DNA of 64,000 bases from Acanthornis magna (GCA_036785705.1 JAWUZG010000137.1:124001-188000), one strand, 5' to 3'; numbered from the stretch's first letter, positions 14,036 to 25,487 are shown. Made by a program: numbers and translations. Notes: generated from the sequence alone by a model not told the origin.

Positions 14036-14095
14036 TAGACTATATGCTGTGACTATTTCTTAATAGGGAAATATAAATCAGTGCCTTCCTGGCTT
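14036..14095 (+). repeat. 60-bp direct repeat, copy 1
   Basis: It begins TAGACTATATGCTGTGACTA and ends CTTCCTGGCTT. It matches 15025-15084 at about 54 of 60 positions with no gaps in my hand alignment, while the flanks differ. It could be a dispersed repeat I do not recognise or a local duplication. Confidence 0.7.
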
Positions 14096-15024
14096 TTGTA
14101 CTCACACAAGTGGAGAAATCCAACTTACTGCACTTAACTCATTTCCTGAGTTCCTTACTGCACATAACACATTTTTAACTGCACACAAACTCATTTCCTG
14201 ACTTACTGGAATGCTTATATGGTCAATTATTAATCTCAGCCAAAAAAGGCCTTTCATTCTAGTGTTTAATTTTGTGTCTCTTTAATTTTGTGGGGGTGTT
14301 TAAATTTTATATTCATCTTCATTATGCACACAGAAGTACAGAAGTAGTCAGCTGTCAGAGGAAATCAAATTTTGTGAGCTCCTTGAAGCTTTGTATGTAT
14401 CACAGACTTTTATCTAGCCAAAATATTGCAGTGCTAGATACTGATTTTGATATAAAATTTGTAGAGTGTGTTTTAGTCTGGCCATTTTAAGACATCTCAT
14501 TTGCTGGTGCAAATAATTCTAGGCCCAATTTAGATAATTTGATGTAGCATATCATTAATTTGTAAAAACCTCTATTTGGATGTTGAGCAACTGCATATAT
14601 CAGTTATTTAAGCTCATAAGTTTAAACTTATAAGAAGGAGGTAATTTGAATAATTCTGTCACCGTTATCTCTAGGTTGATTTTGCATTTACTTCTGATTC
14701 ATCTTTCTTTGTCATGCTTCATTTGCAAGTATTTGTTCTACATACCCTTGTTAGCTGGGCTACCGTTACAAATCACTGCTATTTCCCAAATGGTATTATT
14801 AAAATCACTGGGGACTGTTTGGAATTTCTGGTGTCAGACATGTTGGAGACTGACTGTTTAATACACAGCTTAAATAACTCTCTAGTTCTCTAGTGACAAA
14901 CAAGAGAAAATAGAATTGGGGAAGTTGGGGGGGCGAGGGGGGTGAAGTACCCTCAGTGCTTTCTTGATTAGTAAAAGAAAAATATTTATACACCAGATAT
15001 ATGTACTTCTGCTTTAATAGCATA

Positions 15025-15084
15025 TAGACTATATACTGTGACTATTTCTTAACAAGGAAAAAGAAATCAGTGTCTTCCTGGCTT
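15025..15084 (+). repeat. 60-bp direct repeat, copy 2
   Basis: It begins TAGACTATATACTGTGACTA and ends CTTCCTGGCTT, 989 bp downstream of copy 1, in the same orientation and with about six substitutions. Confidence 0.7.
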
Positions 15085-15259
15085 AGATGACACCTGTGTC
15101 ATACACTAGGCAGAGATGGCTGAAGAATGAATTGAAGCAATTAACATCTGTTTACTGATATTGCTTCATTATTAGTTTATTTCTTGGCACAGTTTTGGTC
15201 CATACCAACTCGTGTGTTTGAAAGACACCACAAAGCAGGGAGGAGGTGGTTGGTAGGCA

Positions 15260-15986
15260 AGGTGTTTGTGATGTGATTGAAAGGGACAGGAAAGGCTGGA
15301 GAAAGTGGCTAACAGAAATCTCATAAAATTCAACCAGGGGAAGTGAAAAGCTTTGCACCTGGGGAGGAACTCCATGCTTCAGAAAACACTGGGGGCTGAC
15401 CTGTCCTTTGTAGGGCTGCTAAGAAAACACTGCAGGCACCCTTGGCAGGCAAAAAACTGACCATGAGCCAGCCAAGTGAAGGCAGCCAGTGCCGTGCTGT
15501 CAGAGCATCACCAGCAGGGTGAGGGAGGTCATCTTTCCTCTCTGCTCAGCAGGGAAGGGCTGAGAAGCTGATTAATGAGCAGGAGCATGTCTCATGAGGA
15601 AACCCTGAGGGAGAAGGGAATTTTTGCCCTGGACAAAAGAAGGCTTGGCAGGAGATCTTATTAATACCTAAACAAAGGTATTTATAGAAGATGGCATAAG
15701 GCTTTTCTCAATGACAAGCAAAGAGGTAATAAGCACAAATAAAAACACCATGAAATTCCATTTGAAGACAAGAAGTCTGTTGTCACTCTTTTGCTGTTGT
15801 TGCTGCAAGCATGGTTAAATTCTGATGCAAGTTGCCCAGAGAGGTTTTAGAGTCTCAGTTCATGCAGATATTCAAAACATGACTAGATACAGTTCTGGCC
15901 AACCTGCTCATGTTGACCGTGCTTGAGCCAGGTTTTGGACTAGGTAACATTGCATGAGGTCTACTTTCAACAATGTGATTCTGAGA
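15260..15986 (+). mobile_element. CR1 LINE, 3' half (first of three in a row)
   Basis: The sequence follows the CR1 layout from the end of the reverse-transcriptase region into the 3' end. AACAGAAATCTCATAAAATTC and the nearby GCACCTGGGGAGGAA correspond to the region just after the catalytic core. TGACCATGAGCCAGC, GAGGGAGGTCATC, AAATTCCATTTGAAGA, GTTGCCCAGAGAGGTT and CAACCTGCTCATGTTGACC follow in the family order. It ends ATGTGATTCTGAG, a degraded CR1 tail. Several blocks are missing compared with typical copies, so internal deletions are likely. No usable reading frame remains. The left boundary is approximate. Confidence 0.88.
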
Positions 15987-16099
15987 AGTACAGTTTAGGG
16001 AAGTATAACAGATCCTCCCAATAAGCATTGTATATGAAATTCCACCGCATTAGGCTCTTTTACCTCTCTGTAGCCCTTTACCAGCACACCTTTGCTCTT
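15987..16099. other. Short non-repeat spacer between CR1 copies
   Basis: About 110 bp of sequence separate the tail of the first CR1 copy from the truncated 5' end of the second. I recognise nothing in it. Confidence 0.5.
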
Positions 16100-16706
16100 T
16101 CCAGATGTCTGGACATGAGCCAACAGTGTGCCCAGGTGGCCAAGAAGGCCGAGGGCATTGTGGCTTGAATAAGAAATACTGTGTCCAGCAGCACTGGGGT
16201 GGTGACCATCGTTTGTACTCATCATTGGTGAGGCCACACCTTGAATCCTGTGCTCAGTCTTGGGCTTCTCATGACACAAAGGACATTAAAGTGCTGGAAA
16301 GAGTCCAGGGAAGGGCAACAGAGCTGGGGAAGGGAGCAGGAGTCTGATAAGGAGCAGCTGAAGGAGCTGGGGGTATTTAGCCTGGAGCAAAGGAGGCTCA
16401 GAGGGTACCTTGTCACTCTCCCCAGCTGCCTGAGGGGACTCTGTGGCCAGGTGGGGGCTGGTCTCTCCTCCAAGGTAACAAGTGATGGAACAAGAGGAAA
16501 TGGCCTCTAATTGTGATCTTCATGGAAAGGTTTGTCAAGCACGGACAGACTAAATATGGTCTGGTCGCAATCCCAGGGGGTATTTCAGAGATGTAGATGT
16601 GGCACTGAGGAATATGATTTAGTGGAAGACTTGAGAGTGCTTAATGGTCATACTCTGTCTTAAAGGTCTTTTTAAATGTAAAGAATTCTATGATTCAGTA
16701 ATTCAA
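16100..16706 (+). mobile_element. CR1 LINE, 3' fragment (second of three in a row)
   Basis: It starts within the C-terminal part of ORF2 (GACATGAGCCAACAGTGTGC, GCCCAGGTGGCCAAGAAGGC) and passes the CR1 landmarks GTGAGGCCACACCTTGAATC, GACATTAAAGTGCTGG, GAGGAGCAGCTGAAGGAGCT-like and GTAACAAGTGATGGAACAAG. It ends with AATTCTATGATTCAGTAATTC, the CR1 3' tail motif. Its 3' region (GTAGATGTGGCACTGAGG, TTAAAGGTCTTTTTAAATG) is the same subfamily type as the minus-strand remnant at 11.4 kb. It is 5' truncated and does not code. Confidence 0.92.
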
Positions 16707-16854
16707 TATTAGGGTGTTTTGTTGGGTTTTTTTCATCCTCCTTTTGTTTATTCTAATTTATGATATATAATGATATTACTGCTACAGTTGGGTAACAAAG
16801 AAACTTTCAGAGTGCAAAATATATTTCTTACTTTCTTCTCGACAGTCTGTGGGA
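16707..16854. other. Short AT-rich spacer between CR1 copies
   Basis: About 150 bp with T runs lie between the tail of the second CR1 copy and the start of the third. No feature is recognised. Confidence 0.5.
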
Positions 16855-18375
16855 CCCAAAGGGATGCATCCCAGAGTCCTGAGGGAATTGGCTGATGTGG
16901 TTACCAAGCCACTCTCCATGATATTTGAAAAGTCTTGGCAGCTAGGTGAAGTCCCAGGTGACTGGGAAAGAGAAACATTCGTATCTATTATTAAAAAGGG
17001 TTGAAAGGAGGACCCTGGGAATTCTGATCTGTCAGCCTCACCTCTGTGCCTGGGAAGATCACAAACAGATCCTCCTAGAAACTCTGCTAAGACACATGGA
17101 GGACAGGGAGCTGATCCCAGACAGCCAGAAAGGCTTCACTGAGGGCAAGTCCTGCCTCACCAGTCTGATTGTCTTCTATGACAGGGTCACTCCATCAGTG
17201 GACAAGGGAAGGGCTGCAGATGTCACTTATCTCGACTTCTGTAAGGTCTTTGGCATGGTTCCCCACAACATCTTTTTCTGTAAATTGGCAAGAGATACAT
17301 TTGATAAGTGGACTGTTTGATAGACAAGAAAGTGTTTGGATGATGTCATCCGGAGTGGTGGTCTATGGCTCCAAGTCCTGATGGACATCAGGGCAAAGTG
17401 GTGTCCCTCAGGGGTCAGTACCGGGGCCAGTGTCATTTAATATCTTCATTAATGACACAGATGAAGGGATCGAGTGCACCCTCAGCAAGCTCTCAGATGA
17501 CACCAAGCTGAGTGGTGCAGCTGACACTCCTGATGGACAGGATGCCATCCAGAGGGACCTGGACAAGCTCGAGAAGAGGCCCCTGGGAATCTCTTGAGGT
17601 TTAACAAGGCCAAGTGCTGGTGCTGCACCCGGGTCAGGGCAAAGCCCAGTGCCAGCCCAGGCTGGGGATGAAGAGATGGAGAGCAGCCCTGCCCAGAAGG
17701 GCTTGGGGGTGCTGTGGGTGAGAGCTGGACACGAGCCAGCCATGGGCACTGCCAGCCCAGAGAGCCAAGGGTGTCCTGGGCTGCATCCAAAGCCCCGTGG
17801 GCAGCAGGGCAGGGAGGGGATTCTGCCCCTCTGCCCCAATCTGTCAGAGCCCACCTGCAGAGCTGCCCCAGCGCTGGGGTACAGCACAGGAAGGACATGG
17901 AGCTGCTGGAGAGAGTCCAGAGGAGGCACCAAGGTGAGCAGAGGGATGGAGCACCTCTGCTGTTAGGAAAGGCTGAGAAAATTGGGATTACTCAGCCTGG
18001 AGAAGAGAAGGCTTCAGGGTGACACAATTGTGGCCTTCCAGTCCCTGAGGGGAGCTCACAAGAAAGATGAGAGGGACTATTTGCAAGGACCTGGAGTGAC
18101 AGGATAAGGGGGGATGGCTTTAAATGGAAATGGTGTAGGTTTAGATTAGATATTTGGAAGAAATTCCTTACCATGAGGGTGGTGAGACACTGGAATAGAT
18201 TGTTCAGAGAACTTGTGGAAGTCCCATCCCTGGAAGTGTTCAAGGCCAAGTTGAATGGAACTCTGAGCATCCTGATCTAGCGGAAGATGTCGCTACCCAT
18301 GGCAGTGGGGTTGGAACCAGATGGTCTTTAAGATCCCTTCCAACCCAAATCATTCTATGACTCTATGATTCTAAT
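16855..18375 (+). mobile_element. CR1 LINE with decayed reverse transcriptase (third of three)
   Basis: This is a copy of about 1.5 kb with an intact 3' end: CCTTCCAACCCAAATCATTC followed by TATGACTCTATGATTCT. Its 5' end is truncated inside ORF2, a little upstream of the RT core. Order: RT N-terminal region (16860-17170), RT core with motif A (about 17230), the D-D catalytic block (17493-17501), the C-terminal RT/thumb region, then a GC-rich segment to about 17900 and the 3' end. It lies in the same orientation as the two CR1 copies before it. The 17340-17720 segment is very similar to the CR1 fragment at 55.7-56.1 kb. Confidence 0.93.
16860..17600 (+). pseudogene. CR1 ORF2 reverse-transcriptase remnant
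   Basis: A working CR1 ORF2 protein nicks its target and copies its own RNA into DNA at the nick (target-primed reverse transcription). In conceptual translation this fragment shows RT family landmarks: a RELADVVTKPLSMIFEKSW stretch followed by GEVPGDW, then GFTEGKSCLT, then YLDFCKVFGMVPHNI (motif A) and SDDTKLSG where functional copies carry ADDTKL (YADD-type motif C). Motif A has lost the second conserved aspartate position (usual KAFDTVPH, here KVFGMVPH). In-frame stops appear after about 16980-17003 and near 17320. A one-base deletion near 17575-17585 shifts the frame so that it ends at a TGA. The protein is inactive. Confidence 0.85.
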
Positions 18376-21052
18376 TGAATAAACAAGAAAAGTGTAATTG
18401 GGGCAGTTCTCTAACATTAGAGAAGCCATAAAACCTAACAAAAGTAGGAAACTAATCTTTATATGTTTTTTCTAAGAATAATTTTAATTCATTCTTACAA
18501 TTTTTAATCCTGATGGTAGGTAACATAGAAACCACCTCCTGTGTCCAGCAGGTGTGTGATGCAGCATCATTGAAGCCCTCCTGAGCTGTTTGAAGATGTA
18601 AACCACTGTTCACAAGCATGGGAGTTGTCTCTTTTGTTTTCTTTCCTTTGCCATACTCAGTGTGTGCAGATAATTTCTGGATTATGTTCATCCTCAACTA
18701 TGAAAAAAATTAGAATCCATTCAGAAAGCAGTAAAAGATTTCTCATCTGTTTTCATTTTAGAACATATTTTTTTCCAACATCAATAATAAGAATGAGAAC
18801 TGAATGATAAATAATTAACTAGGACTTGGACCATTTTTTGCCATAAGTGCAGACCTCAATTAAAGAGGAAATAAAATAATACAAGAAATTTAAAATAAAA
18901 TCCTACTTCTACTGTACTTGAAAATCTGTAAAGGATAAGCACCTCTCATGCATCTTGATTGAATGAATTTTAGCTTGGCTAGCATGCAAGCTCCTTAGAT
19001 AAATATATATGCATTTTATTATGTTTTTCTGCTGCATATAAAGCAATACAAAAGATAATATCAGCATTTACTCCAATTTTTCATTTGATTATTTACTAAC
19101 AATTTTTAGTTATAATTATTATAAGAACTGTTTTTTTTAATTTGAGAATACAGAGAAAATCAAAGAAATCTAGAAACATCATGTTTTCAGTTGACCTTCT
19201 TGACATGAATATTTATTTGTTCTGTGTTGTTCTGGTTTGCTTAACGGACATTCGTTTTTCTCTGTTGTTTTGTTTTTTTCTTTTATAAATGTTGACACAG
19301 CTAAATTTGAAAGATGCTAAATATATTCCATTTATTAGTTTAGATTTATTCAGATATGACATTATGTTGTGTTATTCTTTCATGCATTTCTTATCTGAAT
19401 CCTGCAGCCTTTTATTTATGTTTGTCACTCTCATTCTTGCACACATTTTTCTAATCCATCTTATTCTTTAACTATGAAACATTCAAGGTAAAACTTTCTA
19501 AAAAAAAATTGTGTAATACACAGTAAAATATGACTTTGTTTTTCAGTACTTTCCTGCTTCTTATATTCATAATTTTTCAGTTTTTAACTCACAATCTGAA
19601 GAATCATATTTGCTTTTTAATCATAAGCCACCACACTTGTAATTGGCACAGTACTTGAAGTAGCAAGTTGTATGTGATTATGTCGGTGTCAGTTCTCAAT
19701 GGTATTAATTTACTACTGTGACACTAGGAATCCCTGGAGCTACACATCCTAAACATTTTCCCTTGTCTCTGATAGTTAATGCCTTCCATAGGGAAGTTCA
19801 CTTAAGATTTATGAAATCAAGCTGGTGTTCCCAAATAATGTTACCTTTTTGAATTTTTCCTTTTAAAGGAATTAAAGAGATATCTTTTGTGCTGTCTTGA
19901 ATAGTAACTAGGATTTGTTTGGTCTTAAGGCAGGTGTTTTCAGCCGAATCACTTCAGTGGTGATAGTTACCTGCCTTTCTCATACAACCAATGGAAATTT
20001 TCTTTATACTGGACTAGGAGAGTTCTATTCTCTTTAAGGGCTTATGGTGTGACCCTGCAGAAACATACTAAGAGAACAAAACGCTTATGATCATTTTTAT
20101 TCTGTAGTGAACCTCAAATATGCTAAACATTTTCTTAACACAGAAGCAAACACAAAGTCCAGTGTATTTTCTGAAGGAGAATTGCTTTCAGACACTGAAA
20201 AAAAATATCTAAAATATCTAAAAAAGTTGCAGTACCGTGAGATATGTTATCTTAATACAACTGAATTGTTATATTGTATAGGTTATCTTAGTATAATAGA
20301 ATTGGTATTGTCTGAGCACCAGTCCTTCCTGAAGTCCCTCTTTAGTAAGGTTCTGCATATATGAGGCAACAAAACAGGGACAAAACTATTAATGACACAC
20401 TACAAAATAGGCAATAATTGGAGGGGTGGGGAAAAGAGAAAAAATTATGTAATCACTGTTACCTTTTCTCCCAATTTTTCTACTCCACCTGAAGTCCTCA
20501 ATGTATTCTATATTTTTGTTGACATTACAAGACTTGTTGATTTGTTATTCATTTATGAATGGACACTAACTGATACTGATCTCAATGCCTTGTTTATTAT
20601 CATCTTCTGGTGAACAAATAATTCTAAGGTGATATAACTGGAGGGAATTGTGGTCCTGAAGACAGAATCAATATACATAGCAAAGTCTGAAGAAACATCT
20701 CTGCTTTGAAACTCATTGTGGTTAAGAAAGATTTATTTAGAAGGCATAGATAAAGACAGATGAATGGGACTCCTAAAAAGAGATGGTAGGGATAGGAGCT
20801 ATGACAGGTATCAGGAAAGAACAAGAGAAGGTTACTGACATCACAGACAGGTTTAACTGGAAATCAGCTCAAATCCTTCCCTGTCTGCAGTACTGGATCG
20901 GTCTAGGATCAAAGTTGCGTATACAGGGAAGATGAGATACTTCCTTACTCTCTTTGTGCCTTTGCAGCTACTTAGAAAAACCAATAGAGTCAGAAATAAA
21001 ACCAGCAGTCAAAGCTGCACTTTACATTAAAGTAGAAAAAACCCTCTATATA
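18376..21052. other. AT-rich DNA without a recognisable gene
   Basis: I see no exon or named repeat. An imperfect local duplication with a 36-bp period (GTTATCTTA...) lies at about 20246-20315. Open frames up to 85 codons (20107-20364) have random-looking composition. Confidence 0.6.
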
Positions 21053-21695
21053 TGTCCTGGTTTCAGCTGTGATGCAGTTAGTTTCCTTCGCAGTAGCTGG
21101 TCCAGTGCTGTGCTTTGTATTCAGTGTGAGAATCACATTGAGAACACACTGATGTTTTGGCTTTTGCTGAGCAGTGTTTTTCCTGAGTCAGGGACTTGTC
21201 AGTGTCTCATGCTCTGCTGGTGAGGTGCTGCACAAGAAGCTGAGAGGAATCATGGCCAGGACAGGCAACCTGAGTGAGCCAAAGGGATATTCCAGCACCA
21301 CAGAATGTCATGACCATCACATGAACTGGTTTATAGGGTAAACCATAGCAGGTGGTAGGGAGAGGACGAGTGCTGCTCAGAGACTTGCTGGGCAATGGTC
21401 AGTGGGTGGTGAGCAACTGTATTGTGCTTCACTTGCTTCTCTGGGTTTTATTCCTCTGTCTTTCTCTTTTTCGTTGCAGCTGTTATTTTTATTATTATTT
21501 TGTTATCACTATTATTATCACAGTGATATTATATTTTATTTTATTGTTTTGTTTCAGTTATCAAACTGTTGTCATTTCAGTCCATGAGTTTTATTTATGT
21601 TTTTCAGTCTCTGTCCCACCTCACCAAGAGGGTTGGAGAGGAATCACTGAGCAACTGCCTGGGACTTAATTGCTGGCTGGGACTAAAGCATAACA
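21053..21695 (+). mobile_element. Solo LTR, TGTCCTGGTTTCAGCTG family
   Basis: It begins TGTCCTGGTTTCAGCTGTGA and ends CTAAAGCATAACA. The same landmarks in the same order occur in the element at 43117-43694: GTCCAGTG/GTCCAGGG, ATTCAGTGTGAG/ATTCAGTATGAG, AACACACTGATGTTT, GCCAAAGGGATATTC/GGCAAAGGGATATTC, GGTGGTGAGCAACTGTATTG and a T-rich 3' part with TTTCAGTTATCAAACTG. That makes it a solo LTR of a shared family. No clear target-site duplication is visible (ATATA on the left, GTACG on the right). The T-rich 3' part yields a hydrophobic 105-codon frame (21352-21669) that I reject as a gene. Confidence 0.85.
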
Positions 21696-23159
21696 GTACG
21701 AAAGAGTGCATAAATATGAAGTGTTAAATGATACCTGGTAGAAATGCATGAGCTCCTCTGTCATTTTGATTTGCTGCATCATTGTTGGTATCTTTCTCCT
21801 GCAGATTCTTGCCATTGCAAGTTTCCTTTCCTCCACATTTTCTGTCCTCCTTTCCACGTGGAGGACATTTCTGTTCCTCCTTCCCTCTGTCTGTCATTGA
21901 GGGAGTCTCTTGCTGCTTTGTGCAGACTGTTAGACCCCTACAGACTGCACTTGGAACCATAAACTCTCTGACTCCTTCTCAGCCACGCAGCTTATATTAT
22001 AACCAAAATCCCTGAAAACTGAATACTGAATAAATCATCTGGAGGCTTTGTGTGATCACAACTGAGAAGAGGTTCCAGTCAGACAACATGGCATATTCAA
22101 TTGTACAATATAAATTACAGGATGTTTACAACCATAGCAACTTGACTAATATCATAGTAGAAATATAGTTATATATCTGTGGTATTTTGACCATATTGAG
22201 GAGTTCTAGGACTTGATAGTGAAAGAAATTCTGTGAGCACTGCCATTGAAATGTCATTGGCATGTGAGAGGTGTTTCCATGGAAAGCTACTTATTTTTGT
22301 GGATGGACAGATTCTGGAGTAGGCTTTTCCTGTGCCAGAGAATATCAGGGTAATAAAAGCAAGTCCTTCTTTGGAGACTCATAAGTATAATGGAAAAGAA
22401 AGTAATATATTTACTGAGCAGTAATAGAATGTTTTCTAATAACACTCAGATTGAAGTATTGCCAAGTCTTTCTTATGGGGTAATGGAAATGATACATCTG
22501 TATGAATGAGAAAAGATTATTTTCTACAACAATAGAATGGTTTGTTACTGTTGCCAGAAAATTTATACTGACAAGTATACCCACATAATTCATTGCATGA
22601 CAAATAACGTTGTATTGTCTTGTCAAAGAATATCATCATTTTAATTTAAGATGAATTGTACTTTACTAGCTGGTACAGACTTCATAGATCACAGATCTGA
22701 GTAATGGAACTGATTTAAAGAAAACAGCTAAGATATTACATTAACAATTACCTGATTAGAACAGCTTAGCCCTTGATCAGGGTTGTTGGCATTTTGAGGA
22801 AGTTACTCTGCGTGAAACGAATCATTTTACAAAAATAAAATACATTCCATAATACCAAGCTTTAAAGTTTAAGTATACCTCAAGGTATCCAAGCTGCTTC
22901 ACATACTAAAGGGAAAAAATAATTCGGTCATCCTCCTCTCTGTAAGAATCGTTCTAGAAATTTATGATCCTTCTGGAGACATTTTAATCTCTCATTTTAT
23001 TTGAATGATACAAAGCATGTTATTATTAGAAAAAAATTCTCAAAGGGTCTCACTTTGTTGAGTAGAAGAGGGCTGAGACAGAGCAGTACATATTAGTGTT
23101 ATTTCATGATATGCAAAAAAGGGACTTTCTTAATCTCTTTCATCTAGAAGAAAGTATGG
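21696..23159. other. AT-rich DNA without a recognisable gene
   Basis: I see no exon, RNA gene or repeat that I can name between the LTR and the next CR1 copy. Overlapping frames on both strands at 21724-22015 are short and mutually exclusive. Confidence 0.6.
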
Positions 23160-23174
23160 TGTGAAATATTTTCC

Positions 23175-24720
23175 ATGGACACTCGAAAGAATTTTTCCAG
23201 ATACATTGATGTCAAAAGGCAGTGTAGAATTAACACTAGCCCATTACAAGATGAGGATGGTCACTTCACAAACAGGGACATGGGCAAGGCAGAGATGTTT
23301 AACACATATTTGACCTCTGTCTTCAAGGCAGATGATGGACCAAGGGGGTCTCAGTGCCCTGAGCTGGAGGACCACGACTGCGAGAATGATCAGTGGACCT
23401 TGAACTTGTGCAGGATCTGCTGCTTCACCCAGATCCCTACAAATCCTTGGGGACTGATGGGATTCATCCAAACATCCTCAAAGAGCTGGCTGGTGTGATC
23501 CCTTTTTTTGATGATTTTTGAGTAGCCTTGGGAATCTGGAGAGGTCCCAGGTGACTGGAAGCTGATGAACTTTGTCCCAATTTCCAAGAATGGCAAGAAT
23601 GAGAGCCCTGAAAACTTACAGGCCTGACAGTCTGTTGTGGTTTAGGAAAGCTACTCCCAGTTCAGTGCCCCCACTGAGACTCTCAAACCACACACAGCTC
23701 TCTCACTCCCCCTTCCCCTTCTTCCCCCTCTCCTTCCCCTTCCCCTTCCCCTTCCTGTTGGGGTGGGACAGAGCTGAGAACCAGGGGAGCAAAAGTGAAG
23801 ATCATGGATTGAGATAATTACAGTTTACTAGAAACAGGAATGAGATAAGAAAATGAACAATAGCAACAACAACCAAAAGTACACAAAAGAGAGTGATTCA
23901 CAGGCAGAAAATGCCCATGGCAGACCCTGAGACAGAGCACAACGACAGACAGCTTTCCCCCTCCACCACATTTGGGTTTTTTCCCAGCTGGAAGACATAT
24001 CCTTCTTCTCCAAAGCTAAAAAGTCCCTTTACCTCTGGCTCCAAACAATGACATTAGGTGGTATAGAATGACATCTGGGTCCTAGCCACACCCCCTCAGT
24101 CACACCCCCTCCCAGCTATTGAAAAAAATTAACCCTGCCCTGGCCAAAACCAGGACACAATCTCACTTCAGTTCCCAGTAAAGTCATGGAAAAGATTATT
24201 CTGGGAGGTATTGAAAAACACCTGGAGGACAACAGAGCAGTCATAGCCAGCATGGCTTCATGAGGGGAAAAGTCCTGGTTATCAAACCTGATTTCCTCCT
24301 ACAGTAGGGTAACCGACCTAGCTGATCAATGGAAGCCAGCTGATGTAATCCTTCTGGATTTTGGCAAAGCTTTTGATACTGTCTCTCCCAAGGTCCTTCT
24401 GGACAAAACGTCCAGCCCACAGCTGGATAACAGTGTGACACAATGGGTAGTAGCCGGCTCACAGGTTGGATACCAAGTGAATGAATGGGTGACATCAGAT
24501 TGGTGACCTGTCATTAGTGGGGTTCCACAGGGCTCCATCCTCAGCCCTGTGCTCTTCAACAGCTTCATTAACAGCCTGGACAAAGGACTTGAAGGAACAC
24601 TAAGTGTGAGAGACTAAATTGGGAGGAGCTGTCAACTCGCTTGAGGGCTTGGAGACCCTGCAGAGACCCTCAAAAATTTAGAGGGATGGACAATCACCAG
24701 CTGTAGGGAGATTAAAAAGG
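23175..24720 (+). pseudogene. CR1 ORF2 remnant, linker and RT, interrupted
   Basis: The region upstream of the LTR encodes the linker and RT N-terminus (DKAEV-like, then an ILKELAGV stretch and VPGDWKLMNFVPI in broken frames). After the LTR the RT continues with LLDFGKAFDTVS (motif A, 24351-24385), which keeps both expected aspartates. It goes on to a GVPQG-like block (GGGGTTCCACAGGGCTCCATC, in part 24519-24540) and [13 protein letters not shown]. Where motif C (ADDTKL) should lie, about 24606-24620, the sequence is deleted and mutated to a stop, so the catalytic centre is lost. The LTR insertion also breaks the frame. Confidence 0.85.
23633..24157 (-). mobile_element. Solo LTR inserted inside the CR1 copy
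   Basis: On the minus strand it starts TGTCCTGGTTTTGGCCAGG and ends CTAAACCACAACA: 525 bp with TG...CA ends. The flanking 5-mers CAGTC (23628-23632) and CAATC (24158-24162) are a target-site duplication with one substitution, and removing the LTR plus one copy restores the CR1 sequence. The U3-like part includes a GGGAGGGGGTGTG motif and the 3' part a CCTTCC-repeat (23712-23756 on the plus strand). The partial element at 41157-41480 is the same family in the same orientation. Confidence 0.92.
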
Positions 24721-25487
24721 ACAAGCATCAGATTCTGCACCTGGGATGGGGCAACCCTGGATGTACAGACACTGGGGAATGAGAGGCTGGAGAGCAGCAC
24801 TGTAGAAAGGGACCTTGGGGTCCTGGTTGATATCAAGTTGAATATGAGTCAGCAGTGCTGTGGCAGCCAGGAGGGACATCCTTGTCCTGGGGGGAATCAA
24901 GCCCAACATCTCCAGCCAGGCACAGAGTGGATTGTCCCACTCTGCTCTGCACTGGGGTGGCCTCACCTCAGGTGCTGGGGGCAGTTTTGGGCACCACAAC
25001 ATAAAAAAGATGTAAAGCTTTTAGAGATCATCCAAAAGAAGGGCCATGAGGATGATGAAGGGTCTGGAGGTGAAGTCATATGAGAAGAAGCTGAGGTCAC
25101 TTGGTGTGTTCAGCCTGGAGAGGAGACTGAGGGGAGACCTCGTTGGGGTCTGCAACTTCCTTGTGAGGGGAAGAGGAGGGGCAGGCACTGATCTCTGTGG
25201 TGACAGTGACAGGACCTGAGGGAATGGCCTGAAGTTGTGTTGGAGGATGTTTAGCAGGGAAAGGTTCTTCACCCAGACCGTGTTTGGGCACTGGAACAGC
25301 TCCCCAGGGAACTGCTCAGAGCACCAAGCCTGACAGAGCTCAAGAAGTGTTTGGACAATGCTCTGAGGCTCCTGGTGTGATTCTTGTGACTGTCCTGTGC
25401 AGAGCCACAGGTTGGACCCATTGATCCTGATGGATCCCTTCCAAATCAGCATATGCTGTGATTCTCTGGTTCCATGATCTAGTCCAA

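Larger units (their letters stand above)
11546..15259. other. AT-rich DNA without a recognisable gene
   Basis: I see no exon, RNA gene or named repeat. A 60-bp direct repeat has one copy at 14036-14095 and the second at 15025-15084 (listed separately). At about 14120-14210 there is an imperfect local repeat of AACTCATTTCCTGA. Open frames up to 92 codons (12521-12799) have no family features. Confidence 0.6.
23160..25487 (+). mobile_element. Long CR1 LINE copy split by an LTR insertion
   Basis: Without the LTR at 23633-24157 this is about 1.8 kb of CR1. It starts in the ORF2 linker between endonuclease and RT (a KAEMFNTYLTSVF stretch matches the family's KAEVLNAFFASVF), passes the RT core and ends at the CR1 3' end with GGATCCCTTCCAAATCAGC and CTGTGATTCTCTGGTTCC. 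CR1 reads continuously across the LTR: GGCCTGACAGTC before it joins TCACTTCAGTTCCC after it. The copy is 5' truncated and full of stops. Confidence 0.92.

Noticed and set aside
17408..18022. Frames of 102-174 codons on both strands in the GC-rich CR1 segment
   Set aside because: GC-rich sequence has few stops, so overlapping frames arise in several phases. The segment is explained by the CR1 element.
23160..25487. CRISPR-like or tandem-array structure from CCCTTCCCC repeats near 23712-23756
   Set aside because: It is a short pyrimidine microsatellite inside an LTR, with no spacers.
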